A DNA stretch of 64,000 nucleotides from Ursidibacter arcticus. GTDB lineage: Bacteria; Pseudomonadota; Gammaproteobacteria; Enterobacterales; Pasteurellaceae. The DNA is taken from positions 30,412 through 94,411 of the forward strand of contig NZ_LEKM01000208.1 in assembly GCF_009761375.1 (NCBI RefSeq). The letters run 5' to 3'. Positions 1 through 10,185 of this stretch are shown here, piece after piece. The position numbers and the translations under genes are program-made. Every line of letters begins with the position of its first letter. Within the stretch, counting starts at the first letter, position 1. A model generated the notes under the pieces. The model was not told where the DNA came from, did not search any database, and saw nothing but the letters and a program-made list of their open reading frames with translations.

Positions 1-1158
1 TTCCACCACCACATATTCAATAAAATCAGAATGCGTGGTTGCAGGGTGTCCCAGTGCAATCGCTTGAATCGGGGCCATTCGGGTGTTACTGGCGAAAATC
101 GTGGTCAGATCCATACCGATACTTGGCATATAGAACACCGCCGCTTTATTTTTGCTACAAATATCCCTGATAAACGCCAGTTTCTCAAAGATATTATCAC
201 CTTTGGTCACGTGAAATTCATCAAAGACCTCTCTGCCAGCCTGATCGACAGCCTCACTACCCATACCGATCAAATGAAAATGCTTACGAGCAGCGACCAT
301 TGACGTAGAATGAGTACGATAAATTGAGTGTGAGGCATTAAAATGCTCAAGCAAGACCACCATCACAGGCTTGCCATTACGCTTGCCGATTTTCGTGATT
401 TCACGATCTGTCCAGCCGCCATCAAGCAAATGACTGCGGATCACCTTGTTTAGGGATTTTTTCACATCGTGCTTATTGGCTGCCAAATCATAACTACAGT
501 GCATATACACATCGTGAGAAATGCCACTTGGCAAGTTACTCAAGCTGTCAAACTCTGCCAACTTAGACGGAAACCACTGCAAAATCGCCTTACGCTTGTT
601 AAATGAAGTTTCCGTACCGATGAAGCGAGGCGACTGCAGTGCAAAGCAAAGTGCCGCACACAGCTCACGATTCGCTTCCCAAATGACATTTAGGTTCACA
701 TTGACATTTGATTCAGGCAAAAACAGGATACAAAATTTGATGAGCGTCGCCTTCGAGCCGTCCAGACGAAGCCCATCATCTAGGCTGTCATTTTTGTTGT
801 AGGTTTGTAGAATATGGTCAGCATTGACATAAGGGGAGCTTGCAAAAATCAGCGAAATCCATCTTTGCAGTGTCAAGAAACGAACCGCCCCAGATTCAGA
901 AATCTCAAGTTTGGGATCGCTGAATAAGCGAGTGATGGCATCAGCCATACGGGTGCAAAAAAGCACGATTTTTTCTTGTTCTAAATTGGCTAACTGGTGT
1001 GGTACTTTGCATTCAATGCCAGAAATGCCACCAAAGTTACTGTTTAGTTTTTCTAAAATTTTTAATAACTCACGACTTGCCATTTCATAATTTTTGGCAG
1101 CGACTTCTTTTTCGAAGCGGTGAAGGCTTGGAGTTTGGTTTTGTTGGTCTACAGACAC
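1..1158 (-). CDS. HMW1C-like cytoplasmic N-glycosyltransferase, 5' part (runs off window)
   Basis: Reading the minus strand from a GTG at 1158 gives 386 codons open to the window edge; an in-frame TAA lies three codons upstream of the GTG and AGGA precedes it. The translation closely resembles the A. pleuropneumoniae NGT enzyme from memory, with blocks such as SNFGGI, EQEKIV.FCTRMA, FASSPYVNADHILQTYN, ALQSPRF, SHDVYMHCSYD and ALGHPATTHSDFIEYV. Known family members (about 620 residues) transfer glucose from UDP-glucose to Asn in N-X-S/T sequons of adhesins in the cytoplasm. The part visible here covers the N-terminal helical domain and the start of the GT-B fold; the sugar-nucleotide site lies outside. 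It starts 49 bases after the YwiC-like gene on the same strand, so co-transcription is possible. Confidence 0.88.
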   Translation of the reverse strand, partial: MSVDQQNQTPSLHRFEKEVAAKNYEMASRELLKILEKLNSNFGGISGIECKVPHQLANLEQEKIVLFCTRMADAITRLFSDPKLEISESGAVRFLTLQRWISLIFASSPYVNADHILQTYNKNDSLDDGLRLDGSKATLIKFCILFLPESNVNVNLNVIWEANRELCAALCFALQSPRFIGTETSFNKRKAILQWFPSKLAEFDSLSNLPSGISHDVYMHCSYDLAANKHDVKKSLNKVIRSHLLDGGWTDREITKIGKRNGKPVMVVLLEHFNASHSIYRTHSTSMVAARKHFHLIGMGSEAVDQAGREVFDEFHVTKGDNIFEKLAFIRDICSKNKAAVFYMPSIGMDLTTIFASNTRMAPIQAIALGHPATTHSDFIEYVVVE

Positions 1159-1207
1159 GGTATTTTATTCCTAATGCTTAATTATGTATCTCTCATTATA
1201 CTATGAA

Positions 1208-1918
1208 TTAAGATAGATACAAAACTATAATAAATATAAAAACAACCCCAAATTCCAATATTCCAACCTGTTTTATATTTAATTGTTTTTTGGGGACAAT
1301 AATCGCTCGAAGTAACGCAATAAAATAAGCGAAAGCAATCGCATATTGATTAAATAGTAAATAAAGCCCTACACATAATAGATGAGAAAAAAGACTTAAT
1401 TTGAGATATAACGGATTTTTTCTCTCTCTGGCAACGCTTTTTACATATAGCGTCGTAGTAATAAAAAAGAGTGTCGGATGAAGTAATATCCACCATTGAT
1501 ATTGATCTGTCACTAAATAGTAGCTTGCCACACCAATAATACCGAAGGTTAAAATCCCTGCAATATCATTGATTAAATTACGCTCATCTTTCTTTTTAGC
1601 ATAATAAATTTGAACAACTGCAAGCGGTAAGATAAAAAGAGAAAATTGCAAAATGGCTATTTTATAAAAGAGTAATGGAATAGCGAATAATAAGCTAATT
1701 ACCGCATAAATAATTGCCCATTTTTTATATTTCGTATTATTTTTACGATTAAAAATCGCCAAAAATGGATAAGAGAAAAAATAGAGAAAAAGCCACGAAA
1801 GTCCAAAGAAAATATGTTGGACAATAAAATGACTTTCAAAAATACCATATAAAAACGGTACAAAAGCCATTACTAATGCACCGTGTTGATTTGAAATGAT
1901 AGGCTTTTCGTTAAACAT
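1208..1918 (-). CDS. YwiC-like integral membrane protein
   Basis: The 236-residue protein is almost wholly hydrophobic, with about seven to nine predicted membrane segments. It begins with an N-terminal motif (ISNQHGALVMAFVPFLYG) typical of the YwiC-like family. The function of that family is not known to me. Its start lies only 8 bases after the stop of the double-ATPase ABC gene on the same strand, so it is probably the last gene of the transporter operon. I see no catalytic motif. Base composition is very AT-rich, as usual for a membrane protein here. Confidence 0.7.
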   Translation of the reverse strand: MFNEKPIISNQHGALVMAFVPFLYGIFESHFIVQHIFFGLSWLFLYFFSYPFLAIFNRKNNTKYKKWAIIYAVISLLFAIPLLFYKIAILQFSLFILPLAVVQIYYAKKKDERNLINDIAGILTFGIIGVASYYLVTDQYQWWILLHPTLFFITTTLYVKSVARERKNPLYLKLSLFSHLLCVGLYLLFNQYAIAFAYFIALLRAIIVPKKQLNIKQVGILEFGVVFIFIIVLYLS

Positions 1919-1926
1919 CAGTCAAT

Positions 1927-3333
1927 TTAGCAGTAATCTTCAAGGTTGATTACTTTATCACAACTTTTCTCAATCAGGTATGGATCGTGACTAACTAAAA
2001 TCAATGCACATTGCCTTGCTCGGCACTGTTCAATCAGAAGTTGGATTGTTTCTTGTTGTGTAATAGGATCAAGACGTGAAGTTACTTCATCAGCAAAAAG
2101 CAAAACAGGTTCAAGCAGTAACGCTCGTAAAATAGCCACTCGCTGTAATTCCCCACCAGACACATTTTCAGCAGTACGTTGTAAAATTTCAGGCGATAAC
2201 GAAAGTTGTTGTAATAAATGTGGGATCTGCGAACCATCTAAATGATGATAACGAATAACATCATCTAATAATGTTTGTAACGTTACGTTTGGTGCAAATG
2301 CTTCTGGCGGATCTTGATATAGTTTCAGCACTTGATGCTTTTTATGTTGCGAGTGATGCCACTCTACCTTACCAGACTTCGCTTTTAACAGACCGCATAA
2401 CACATCTGCAAGCGTGCTTTTACCAATACCACTTTGCCCAACAATGCCTAGAATTTCCCCTTGATTAAGGGTAAAAGAGAGATCGCGAAACAATTCACGT
2501 TTTTCTCTGGCAACTGTTAGGTTATTAACTGAAACAAGCGGTCGCTTTTGTTCATTTTTTTGCAGATTAAATGATTGCCAATGTTTAGGATCGGCAGAAA
2601 TTAACGCACGAGTATATTCGTGCTTTGGGGTGGTAAGTAATTGCTCGGCCTGACCTTGCTCGACCAGTTTTCCTTTTCGCATTACGAAAATATAGCCACC
2701 CAGTTGGCTTGCCACATCAATATCGTGCGTAATGGTGAGTAATGCTCCGCCATTTTGATGCGCTTTTTGTAAAAGCTGAATTACATTCTGCTTACTGGCT
2801 GGGTCAAGCCCTTTGGTTGGCTCATCTGCTAACAAGATTTTACCGCCAGATGCAGTCGCAATCGCAAAAGAGGCACGCTGTGCCATTCCGCCTGATAATT
2901 GGTGTGGGTAAGCATTCACGGCATTTTTTAAGCCGAGATCACCTAAATATTGCTCACTTTGATGTTGAGCTTGCTTATCCGTATAACCTGCAACAAAGTG
3001 ATAGCTTTCCCACAGCTGTTGGCGAATAGGCATAATTGGGTCAAGAGAACGTCTAGGCTCTTGAGGGAGCATTACTAAACGTTTCCCCCAAAGCTGTTGT
3101 AAGCGGTGAGATTGGCTCGATATTTTGCAATTTTCCACCCAAATCTGACCGCTTGCGATTAACCCATCGGGTAATGCTCCCATAATCGCTTGAATAAGTA
3201 GGCTTTTTCCTGAGCCTGTTTCGCCTAATATCGTAATATTTTCACCTGCATTCAACACCAAGCTCATTGGTTCAACCAATTCAAGCTGTTCCGTTGTTCT
3301 AACAGTGAGATGCTCAATTTTTAATAAGCTCAT
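1927..3333 (-). CDS. ABC importer ATPase, two fused nucleotide-binding domains (DppD/DppF or NikD/NikE type)
   Basis: One 468-residue chain carries two complete ABC ATPase domains. The first has Walker A GETGSGKS near residue 37, signature LSGGMAQR and Walker B ILLADEPTKGLDP. The second has Walker A GQSGIGKS, signature VSGGELQR and LLFADEVTSRLDP. In most dipeptide/nickel importers (DppDF, NikDE) these are two proteins; here they are fused. Its start overlaps the stop of the DppC-like permease by one base, implying translational coupling. It should energise uptake by the two permeases and the binding protein encoded upstream on the same strand. Nickel or peptide as substrate cannot be decided from the sequence. 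Confidence 0.88.
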   Translation of the reverse strand: MSLLKIEHLTVRTTEQLELVEPMSLVLNAGENITILGETGSGKSLLIQAIMGALPDGLIASGQIWVENCKISSQSHRLQQLWGKRLVMLPQEPRRSLDPIMPIRQQLWESYHFVAGYTDKQAQHQSEQYLGDLGLKNAVNAYPHQLSGGMAQRASFAIATASGGKILLADEPTKGLDPASKQNVIQLLQKAHQNGGALLTITHDIDVASQLGGYIFVMRKGKLVEQGQAEQLLTTPKHEYTRALISADPKHWQSFNLQKNEQKRPLVSVNNLTVAREKRELFRDLSFTLNQGEILGIVGQSGIGKSTLADVLCGLLKAKSGKVEWHHSQHKKHQVLKLYQDPPEAFAPNVTLQTLLDDVIRYHHLDGSQIPHLLQQLSLSPEILQRTAENVSGGELQRVAILRALLLEPVLLFADEVTSRLDPITQQETIQLLIEQCRARQCALILVSHDPYLIEKSCDKVINLEDYC

Positions 3334-4136
3334 TATTTTATTCTTCCTGATAAAAGTTGTAGGCTTAAAACCAATAAAAAGACCGCAATAACGGGCTGTA
3401 AGAAAATTAAAGGAGCTTGATAGTAATAAGGGAAAAGCTCCGTCATCATTAAGCCGAGTTCAGCTGTTGGTGGGCGTAGTCCTACGCTTACAAAGCCTAA
3501 TGTGGCGAGTGCTAAAATAGCATTACCAATCGAAAAAGCACTTAATGTCGCAATCATCGGCAGTAAACGGGGTAGCAAATGGCGTTTAATGCAATAAACC
3601 CAAGGCATTCCCATTAAACGTGAAGATTCAAGCTCGTGACTTGTGGCAAGCGTACTTGTAATCGCACGCGTAACACGAAAAAATTCGACCCAAATGACTA
3701 ATGAAATACCAAGATAGAGCGTCCAAAAAGAACCAGGGGAAAGTGAAGCAAACAGTAAAATCAATAATAGCCCTGGCAATGCCATAATCATATCGCATAA
3801 GAAACTGAGCGTTTTATCCAGCCAACCGCTAAACAGTCCTGCCAAGATACCGATAGAAACACCCGCAAATAAGGCACAAGCAACACTAAATAACGATAAA
3901 CTAAAAGATAAACGAATAGCCGATGCTAAACGAGCAAACATATCTCGCCCGAGATGATCTGTACCAAACCAACTAAACTCATCGGGATCAGACAAAATAT
4001 TATTTAAGTCTTGAAAACCAATATCCATCGGGTAAAACAAGGGTTGCAAAAATGCAAAAGCAAGTAATAGTAAGAGTAAAGTTGCTCCACAGTATTGAGC
4101 AAACGAAAATGAACGAACGAATGAAAATGAACGCAT
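3333..4136 (-). CDS. ABC importer permease, DppC/NikC type
   Basis: The 267-residue membrane protein has an N-terminal membrane segment, then the typical N-terminal region of this subfamily (FSWFGTDHLGRDMFARLASAIRLS) and a binding-protein-dependent permease domain with about five further membrane segments. It is the second permease of a family-5 peptide/nickel importer. Both its ends overlap neighbours by one base (TAATG junctions), so the four structural genes form a tightly coupled operon on the minus strand. The N-terminus repeats RSFSFVRSFSFAQ, a short internal duplication. Confidence 0.87.
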   Translation of the reverse strand: MRSFSFVRSFSFAQYCGATLLLLLLAFAFLQPLFYPMDIGFQDLNNILSDPDEFSWFGTDHLGRDMFARLASAIRLSFSLSLFSVACALFAGVSIGILAGLFSGWLDKTLSFLCDMIMALPGLLLILLFASLSPGSFWTLYLGISLVIWVEFFRVTRAITSTLATSHELESSRLMGMPWVYCIKRHLLPRLLPMIATLSAFSIGNAILALATLGFVSVGLRPPTAELGLMMTELFPYYYQAPLIFLQPVIAVFLLVLSLQLLSGRIK

Positions 4137-5077
4137 TATTTTGCTCCTTCACGAATGCGTGGATCTATCCAAGCACTAAGTAAATCGGCACACATATTCA
4201 AGATCACAAATAAGCCTCCCATTACTAATGCTGTTCCTTGGATCATTGGAATATCTCGTGCAATAATAGCGTGAACTAAAGCGTGTCCACTGCCAGGCCA
4301 AGCAAATAAACTTTCTACCACTACCACCCCTTCAATCAAGTAAACTAACTGCACACTGTGATAGGCGATAACAGGAATAGCAATATTACGAATAGCGTGA
4401 CGGAAAAAACTCTGCCATTGGCTTAACCCTTTGAGCAATGCAAATTGATAGTAATCTGCATTTTTTACTTGCACCATTGCTTGACGAGTAACTCGTACAG
4501 AAACCGCACTTAGCCCAATCGCTAATGTTAAAGCAGGTAGAATAAAGTGTGTCCAACTGCCATAACCGCCCGAAGGTAACCATTTTAAACTCACCGAAAA
4601 GAGCGTAATTAAGCCGATAGCAATAATAAAAGCAGGTACAGAACGAAATAGGCTACTGAAAATCAGAGTCAAGCGGTCAAAAAAACCATTCGGTTTACGA
4701 GCAGCAAGTACACCCAAAGGTGGACCAATCAACAACGCCATTATTAACGCAACAATCGCGAGGCTTAAAGTATGCCCAAATTGATGATGGAGTTCAGCCC
4801 AAACACTATCCCCCGTTACGAGAGATTTACCTAAATTCCCTTGTAATAAATCAAATAGCCAATTTGCATAGTTTTGCCACCAAGGTTGGTCTAGCCCTAA
4901 TTCTGCACGCACCATTTCTGCTGCAGCACTGTCTGTTTGGTCATATCCGTAACGGCTGGCTGCGATACGATATGCCATATCGCCAGAGAGTTGATAAGAG
5001 AGAATAAAGGTCATCGTTCCAACTGACCATATTACAAATAAAATTTGTACAATACGTCTTGTAATAATTTTAAACAC
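4136..5077 (-). CDS. ABC importer permease, DppB/NikB type
   Basis: The 313-residue protein has an N-terminal membrane segment (ITRRIVQILFVIWSVGTMTFIL), a periplasmic stretch, and then about five membrane segments of the permease domain. It ends in WIDPRIREG, which is characteristic of DppB/NikB proteins. It pairs with the DppC-like permease encoded immediately downstream. A gap of 157 bases, holding a strong hairpin, separates it from the binding-protein gene upstream. Confidence 0.87.
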   Translation of the reverse strand: MFKIITRRIVQILFVIWSVGTMTFILSYQLSGDMAYRIAASRYGYDQTDSAAAEMVRAELGLDQPWWQNYANWLFDLLQGNLGKSLVTGDSVWAELHHQFGHTLSLAIVALIMALLIGPPLGVLAARKPNGFFDRLTLIFSSLFRSVPAFIIAIGLITLFSVSLKWLPSGGYGSWTHFILPALTLAIGLSAVSVRVTRQAMVQVKNADYYQFALLKGLSQWQSFFRHAIRNIAIPVIAYHSVQLVYLIEGVVVVESLFAWPGSGHALVHAIIARDIPMIQGTALVMGGLFVILNMCADLLSAWIDPRIREGAK

Positions 5078-5205
5078 AACGATATCCGAGTAAAAATTAA
5101 ATTGTTTATGGGGAAACGACCAAAGTTTGTGGCATTTTTCGGCTAAATAATAATAGGTTTATTCCACTACCCCGAACTACCGATTTGGTATTCCCCCACA
5201 CAAGT

Positions 5206-5228
5206 GGGGCAGAATTGTGATCTGCCCC
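5206..5228 (-). terminator. Intercistronic hairpin between binding-protein and permease genes
   Basis: GGGGCAGA and TCTGCCCC form a perfect 8-bp stem with a 7-base loop, 6 bases after the binding-protein stop codon. No T-run follows on the minus strand. It is therefore more likely a partial terminator or 3'-end-protecting hairpin that raises binding-protein mRNA over permease mRNA, a common arrangement in ABC operons. Confidence 0.6.
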
Positions 5229-5234
5229 ATTATG

Positions 5235-6821
5235 CTAATTTTGCGTCAATTTTTCTAAGAAGAAACGGCGTTCAAAAGGATCTACTGTGACATTTTTGAT
5301 CTCTTTATGTGCCACGACATTTTGCTGATAGTACACAACAGGAATAATCGGTAGTTCATCGTGAATGATTTGACTAACCGTTTGTTTTAACGCTTTCGCT
5401 TTTTGTGGATCTCGCTCTGTTTCAAGTTGTTGTAATGCATTATCAAGTGTTGGATTAGACCAATTCATCACGCCCCAATCACTGCCATTTTTTGCGAAAT
5501 CCTGCACAATCACACCAAATGGGTCGAGGGTTTTACCATAATTCAAGGCATATAACGCCATCTCTAAGCTACCATCTTGATGTCCTGCTGGGATTTCACT
5601 GAAATTCCCGACTGAAACATTCACATCGATCCCAATTTGTTTCCATTGTGCCTGTAAAATGGTAGCAATAATAGGTAGTTCAGGGCGATCCGAGAAGGTG
5701 CGTAAAGTAAAGCTAAATGGCTTGCCTTCTTGGTTTAAAAGTTTACCTTCAGCATTAAATTGATAGCCCGAAGCGGTGAGATTTTCCTTAATTTTTGCAA
5801 TATCTGCGGTTCTCTCTTTTGCATCAATTCGCCATTCCGCAAAGGCTTTCGGTAAGATTTGATCTGCCACGCCATCTTCAATTTTCAGTACCGATTCTGC
5901 AATACTTTTACGATTGATCGCATCACTTAACGCTTGGCGGATTGCAAGATCATTAAAGAAGGGCTTCGCAACGTCCATTTTTAGCTGAATGGTTCGAGCT
6001 ATTGAAACACTGGTTAAATACAGATTCGGATCGTTTTTCAAACGTTCCACACTTGCGGTATCTAAATTGAAAACCAGTGATGATTTATCACTTTGAGCCA
6101 TTAACATTCGAGTTTCACTACGGCTACTCGCTAAATAATTGGCTTGAGCAATTTGTGGTTTCTCACCCCAATATTCGTCAAAACGTACCGTTTCAATTTT
6201 TTGTGGAGCCTCGATTTTAGCCGCTTTAAATGCCCCCGTTCCAATCACTTGGGTAACTTCACCTTTCTCATTGTAAGACTCATCTGCCAGAATAATCGCA
6301 GTATAGTGAGTTAAGAAAGCAGGAAATGGCACAAAAGGTTTGGTTAATTCAATTTCAATATGATGTGCATCAGTCGCACGAATGTCCTTGATAAAGGCTT
6401 TTTGTAAAATTCCTGGTTTCGCTAAAGCGATATTAAGGCTTTTCGCAACACTTTCCGCTGTGAGAGGCTTACCATTATGAAATTTAACATCTGATCTTAA
6501 ATTAAAACGCCAAATGGTAGCATTCTCATTACTTGACCACGATGTCGCTAAACTCGGGACTAATTCACCTTGCAAATTGGCTTCAACGAGTGTTTCTGCA
6601 AGGTTCATTCTTTGAAAGATAACGCCCGTTTGGTTAGGATCAAGGCTGTTGATCTCCCAAGGGGCAACGACTGTTGCCAAGGTTAATCCTTGATTTTCAG
6701 TCGCTTTAACCGTTGATTCAGTTGATGCTTTTACTGCAGTTTCTGTACTATTTCCTTGAAAATACTCTACTGCGAGCGCCACAATGCCACCAATGGCAAA
6801 TGGAATAAGAAATTTTTTCAT
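5235..6821 (-). CDS. ABC importer substrate-binding protein, family 5 (NikA/DppA-like)
   Basis: The 528-residue protein is a family-5 extracellular solute-binding protein. It has an N-terminal hydrophobic segment (residues 4-20, no lipobox Cys), the family signature region (SSNENATIWRFNLRSDVKFHNG) and a C-terminal lobe ending in the usual region near LPIIPVVYYQQNVVAH. It should bind substrate in the periplasm and deliver it to the two permeases encoded downstream. The N-terminus may be a cleaved signal peptide or an uncleaved anchor. It is the promoter-proximal gene of the operon. Nickel-binding and peptide-binding members look alike at this level, so the ligand is left open. Confidence 0.85.
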   Translation of the reverse strand: MKKFLIPFAIGGIVALAVEYFQGNSTETAVKASTESTVKATENQGLTLATVVAPWEINSLDPNQTGVIFQRMNLAETLVEANLQGELVPSLATSWSSNENATIWRFNLRSDVKFHNGKPLTAESVAKSLNIALAKPGILQKAFIKDIRATDAHHIEIELTKPFVPFPAFLTHYTAIILADESYNEKGEVTQVIGTGAFKAAKIEAPQKIETVRFDEYWGEKPQIAQANYLASSRSETRMLMAQSDKSSLVFNLDTASVERLKNDPNLYLTSVSIARTIQLKMDVAKPFFNDLAIRQALSDAINRKSIAESVLKIEDGVADQILPKAFAEWRIDAKERTADIAKIKENLTASGYQFNAEGKLLNQEGKPFSFTLRTFSDRPELPIIATILQAQWKQIGIDVNVSVGNFSEIPAGHQDGSLEMALYALNYGKTLDPFGVIVQDFAKNGSDWGVMNWSNPTLDNALQQLETERDPQKAKALKQTVSQIIHDELPIIPVVYYQQNVVAHKEIKNVTVDPFERRFFLEKLTQN

Positions 6822-6869
6822 ACTTTCCCTTAAATTAACTATGGTTTTTTAAGGGTGCTATTCTGCCAT

Positions 6870-6898
6870 AAAATTCCATAAAAAAATAATGGAATTTT
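6870..6898. promoter_or_regulatory. Operator-like palindrome upstream of the ABC importer operon
   Basis: AAAATTCCAT and ATGGAATTTT form perfect 10-bp arms around a 9-base A-rich spacer, 49 bases upstream of the binding-protein start. It lies in the divergent gap 6822-7177 (356 bases) between this operon and der. The rest of that gap is AT-rich, with no gene I can support. It could be an operator for a metal or nutrient regulator, or a hairpin in the leader. Confidence 0.45.
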
Positions 6899-7177
6899 GA
6901 AATTAACTAAAAACTATCATTTAATGACCTAATACCTTCATATAAACAATGATTTATGAAAGGTCAGGAATTATACGGCGATATCGTTGAGCAAGTATAG
7001 AACACTTTCTCACTTTGAAATAAATCATAGTGTTGGTCTAATGAGGAAAGTACTTTCTTTAAAAGATAGTTGCTCTTTGGAAGTTTTTCATTTCAAATTC
7101 GCCCTTATCCCCGATTTACGTTATAATGCCAACATTTTTGCAAATTGTTGCAAACCGAATTTTTATTGAGGTTTTTT

Positions 7178-8692
7178 ATGACTCCAGTTGTTGCCCTCGT
7201 TGGCAGACCTAATGTGGGTAAATCTACATTATTCAATCGCCTAACTCGTACTCGTGATGCGTTAGTTGCGGATTTTCCTGGTTTAACCCGTGACCGTAAA
7301 TATGGGCAAGCAAATATCGCTGGTCACGACTTTATCGTTATTGATACTGGCGGTATTGATAGTACGGAAGAAGGTGTAGAAGAGAAAATGGCAGAGCAAT
7401 CGCTGTTAGCGATTGAAGAAGCTGATGTGGTGCTCTTTTTAGTTGACGCTCGTGCAGGTTTAGTCCCTGCGGATATTGGGATCGCACAATACTTACGCCA
7501 ACGTGATAAAACTACGGTGGTCGTTGCCAATAAAACCGATGGTATTGATGCTGACTCACATATCGCTGAATTTTATCAATTAGGATTAGGTGAAGTTGAA
7601 GCAATTGCTGCGGCACAAGGGCGTGGCGTTACACAACTTATTGAGCAAGTGCTTGCCCCTTTAGCTGTTCAGATTGAAGAACAAGCGGTCGGTTCTGATG
7701 AAAATTCTGCAAATGAAGAAACAGATGAGTGGGATCACGATTTTGATTTTGAGAATGAAGAAGATACCGCTTTACTTGACGAAGCTCTAGAAGAAGAGAG
7801 CGAAGATGTTGATGATAAAAATATCAAAATTGCAATTGTTGGTCGCCCAAATGTAGGAAAATCAACTTTAACTAACCGTATTCTAGGTGAAGAGCGTGTG
7901 GTTGTTTACGATATGCCGGGAACAACTCGTGATTCCATTTACATTCCAATGGAGCGTGATGGGCAGCATTACACGATTATTGATACAGCTGGTGTTCGTA
8001 AGCGTGGTAAAGTACATCTTGCTGTTGAGAAGTTCTCAGTTATTAAAACATTGCAAGCGATTCAAGATGCCAATGTAGTATTGCTCACTATTGATGCTAG
8101 AGATGGCGTTTCTGATCAAGATTTATCGCTACTCGGTTTTATTTTAAATGCGGGTAAATCATTAGTGATTGTGGTGAATAAATGGGACGGTTTATCGCAA
8201 GATATTAAAGATAATGTGAAATCTGAGCTTGATCGCCGACTAGATTTTATTGATTTTGCACGAGTGCATTTTATCTCTGCATTACACGGTAGTGGTGTGG
8301 GAAATTTATTTGAGTCTATTCAAGAAGCCTATCAATGTGCAACGAAGAAAATGACGACATCAATGCTTACTCGAATTTTACAAATGGCAACAGATGAACA
8401 TCAACCGCCATTGGTAAATGGTCGCCGAGTGAAGTTAAAATATGCTCACCCAGGTGGTTATAATCCACCGATTATCGTGATTCACGGTAATCAAATTGAG
8501 CGATTACCAGACTCTTATAAACGTTATTTATCTAACTATTTCCGTAAGAGCCTACGCATTATTGGCTCGCCAATTCGAGTGCTATTCCAAGAAGGGAATA
8601 ACCCGTTTGCAGGTAAACGTAATAAATTAACACCGAGCCAGTTGCGTAAACGTAAACGTTTAATGAAATTTATTAAAAAGAATAGAAAATAG
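7178..8692 (+). CDS. der: Ribosome-assembly GTPase Der (EngA)
   Basis: The protein has two consecutive Era-like GTPase domains, each with a G1 motif GRPNVGKST (near residues 8 and about 217). They are separated by an acidic linker rich in Asp and Glu and followed by the C-terminal KH-like domain that ends in a basic tail. Der acts in maturation of the 50S subunit. The ATG at 7178 ([15 protein letters not shown]) follows a GAGG ribosome site and gives 504 residues, the normal family length; an upstream in-frame ATG at 7145 lacks support. It diverges from the ABC importer operon. Confidence 0.97.
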   Translation: MTPVVALVGRPNVGKSTLFNRLTRTRDALVADFPGLTRDRKYGQANIAGHDFIVIDTGGIDSTEEGVEEKMAEQSLLAIEEADVVLFLVDARAGLVPADIGIAQYLRQRDKTTVVVANKTDGIDADSHIAEFYQLGLGEVEAIAAAQGRGVTQLIEQVLAPLAVQIEEQAVGSDENSANEETDEWDHDFDFENEEDTALLDEALEEESEDVDDKNIKIAIVGRPNVGKSTLTNRILGEERVVVYDMPGTTRDSIYIPMERDGQHYTIIDTAGVRKRGKVHLAVEKFSVIKTLQAIQDANVVLLTIDARDGVSDQDLSLLGFILNAGKSLVIVVNKWDGLSQDIKDNVKSELDRRLDFIDFARVHFISALHGSGVGNLFESIQEAYQCATKKMTTSMLTRILQMATDEHQPPLVNGRRVKLKYAHPGGYNPPIIVIHGNQIERLPDSYKRYLSNYFRKSLRIIGSPIRVLFQEGNNPFAGKRNKLTPSQLRKRKRLMKFIKKNRK

Positions 8693-8700
8693 TCTGTATA

Positions 8701-8728
8701 GTGGGCGGAATTATCGCCCGCTTAATTT
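8701..8728 (+). terminator. Terminator-like hairpin after der
   Basis: GTGGGCG and CGCCCGC pair across a 7-base loop (one G-T pair) just after der, followed by TTAATTT. The T-run is weak. Confidence 0.55.
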
Positions 8729-8754
8729 AGGTAAACCATTTGTGTGGATAAACT

Positions 8755-10185
8755 ATGATGATGCAATATTCCTCTCAATTTAATCAGGCTAAAGTACTGG
8801 TGCTTGGCGATGTAATGCTAGATCGCTACTGGTTTGGTGCAACAAATCGTATTTCTCCAGAAGCACCTGTACCAGTGGTAAAAGTACAACAAAATGAAGA
8901 GCGTGCCGGTGGTGCGGCAAACGTAGCAATGAATATTGCGAGTTTGAATGTGCCTGTTACGTTGCACGGTTTAATCGGACAAGATGATGCTGGGCAAGCC
9001 TTAGATAAACTACTGAATACCCATCAAATTAAAAATCAATGTGTTGCATTAGATAGCCACCCAACAATTACAAAATTGCGTATTTTGTCACGTCATCAGC
9101 AACTATTACGTTTGGATTTTGAAGAAAATTTTCACAATGTAGATAGTCAGCCACTACTTGCAAAATTAGCAGAAGAAGTAGCCGCTTATGGTGCATTAAT
9201 TTTATCTGATTATGGGAAAGGTACATTAGATTCTGTTCAACAGATGATTCAAATTGCACGTAAAGCGAATGTCCCTGTTTTAATTGATCCAAAAGGTACA
9301 GACTTTGAACGTTATCGTGGTGCAACTTTGCTTACACCCAATATGGCAGAGTTTGAAGCTGTCGTTGGACATTGTGCTACCGATGATGAAATTGTTACAA
9401 AAGGCTTAAAAATGATTGCCGAATATGAACTATCGGCATTACTTGTTACTCGTTCAGAAAAGGGAATGACCTTACTTCGACCAAATCACGAGGTTTTCCA
9501 TTTACCGACCCAAGCTAAAGAAGTTTATGATGTGACAGGGGCTGGCGATACAGTAATTAGCGTACTTGCAACGGCGATTGCAGATGGGCGTTCTTTAGAA
9601 GAAGCCTGCTATTTAGCGAATGCTGCAGCAGGTATTGTAGTCGGTAAACTCGGAACATCAACGGTAACACCAAGCGAACTAGAGCAGGCTATTCATCAGC
9701 GTACAGAAACAGGTTTCGGTGTTGTTAGCGAAGATACATTGAAAAGTATTGTTGAACAAGCCAAACAACGTGGTGAGAAGATTGTAATGACAAATGGTTG
9801 TTTTGATATTCTTCACCCAGGACACGTTTCTTATTTAGAAAATGCGCGTAAATTAGGTGATCGCCTTATTGTTGCAGTAAATACTGATGAGTCAGTGAAA
9901 CGTTTGAAAGGAGAATCTCGCCCGATCAACTCACTTGACGCTCGAATGGCAGTATTAGCGGGGCTTGCCTCTGTGGATTGGGTAGTGCCTTTCAGTGAAG
10001 ATACGCCACAATGTTTAATTGGCGAAATTTTACCTGATTTATTGGTTAAAGGTGGCGACTACAAGCCCGAAGATATTGCTGGTAGTAAAGAAGTATGGGC
10101 TAATGGTGGCGATGTGCGAGTGCTAAATTTTGAAAATGGCTGCTCAACCACTAATGTCATCAAAAAAATTCAAGGCTCATTGTAA
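8755..10185 (+). CDS. hldE: Bifunctional heptose-7-P kinase / heptose-1-P adenylyltransferase HldE
   Basis: The 476-residue protein joins a ribokinase-type kinase domain (residues about 1-320; [11 protein letters not shown] at the start and VTGAGDTV as the PfkB signature) to a cytidylyltransferase-fold domain ([16 protein letters not shown] near residue 345, the GxFDxxHxGH nucleotide-binding motif). It makes ADP-D-glycero-beta-D-manno-heptose for the lipopolysaccharide inner core. Three ATG codons in a row begin the frame; the first or second best fits the GGAT ribosome site. Its stop overlaps the pyrR start by one base (TAATG), implying coupling. Confidence 0.96.
   Translation: MMMQYSSQFNQAKVLVLGDVMLDRYWFGATNRISPEAPVPVVKVQQNEERAGGAANVAMNIASLNVPVTLHGLIGQDDAGQALDKLLNTHQIKNQCVALDSHPTITKLRILSRHQQLLRLDFEENFHNVDSQPLLAKLAEEVAAYGALILSDYGKGTLDSVQQMIQIARKANVPVLIDPKGTDFERYRGATLLTPNMAEFEAVVGHCATDDEIVTKGLKMIAEYELSALLVTRSEKGMTLLRPNHEVFHLPTQAKEVYDVTGAGDTVISVLATAIADGRSLEEACYLANAAAGIVVGKLGTSTVTPSELEQAIHQRTETGFGVVSEDTLKSIVEQAKQRGEKIVMTNGCFDILHPGHVSYLENARKLGDRLIVAVNTDESVKRLKGESRPINSLDARMAVLAGLASVDWVVPFSEDTPQCLIGEILPDLLVKGGDYKPEDIAGSKEVWANGGDVRVLNFENGCSTTNVIKKIQGSL

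Noticed and set aside
7145..7177. An extended N-terminus for Der
   Set aside because: The ATG at 7178 has a good ribosome site and gives the conserved family N-terminus; the extension has neither.
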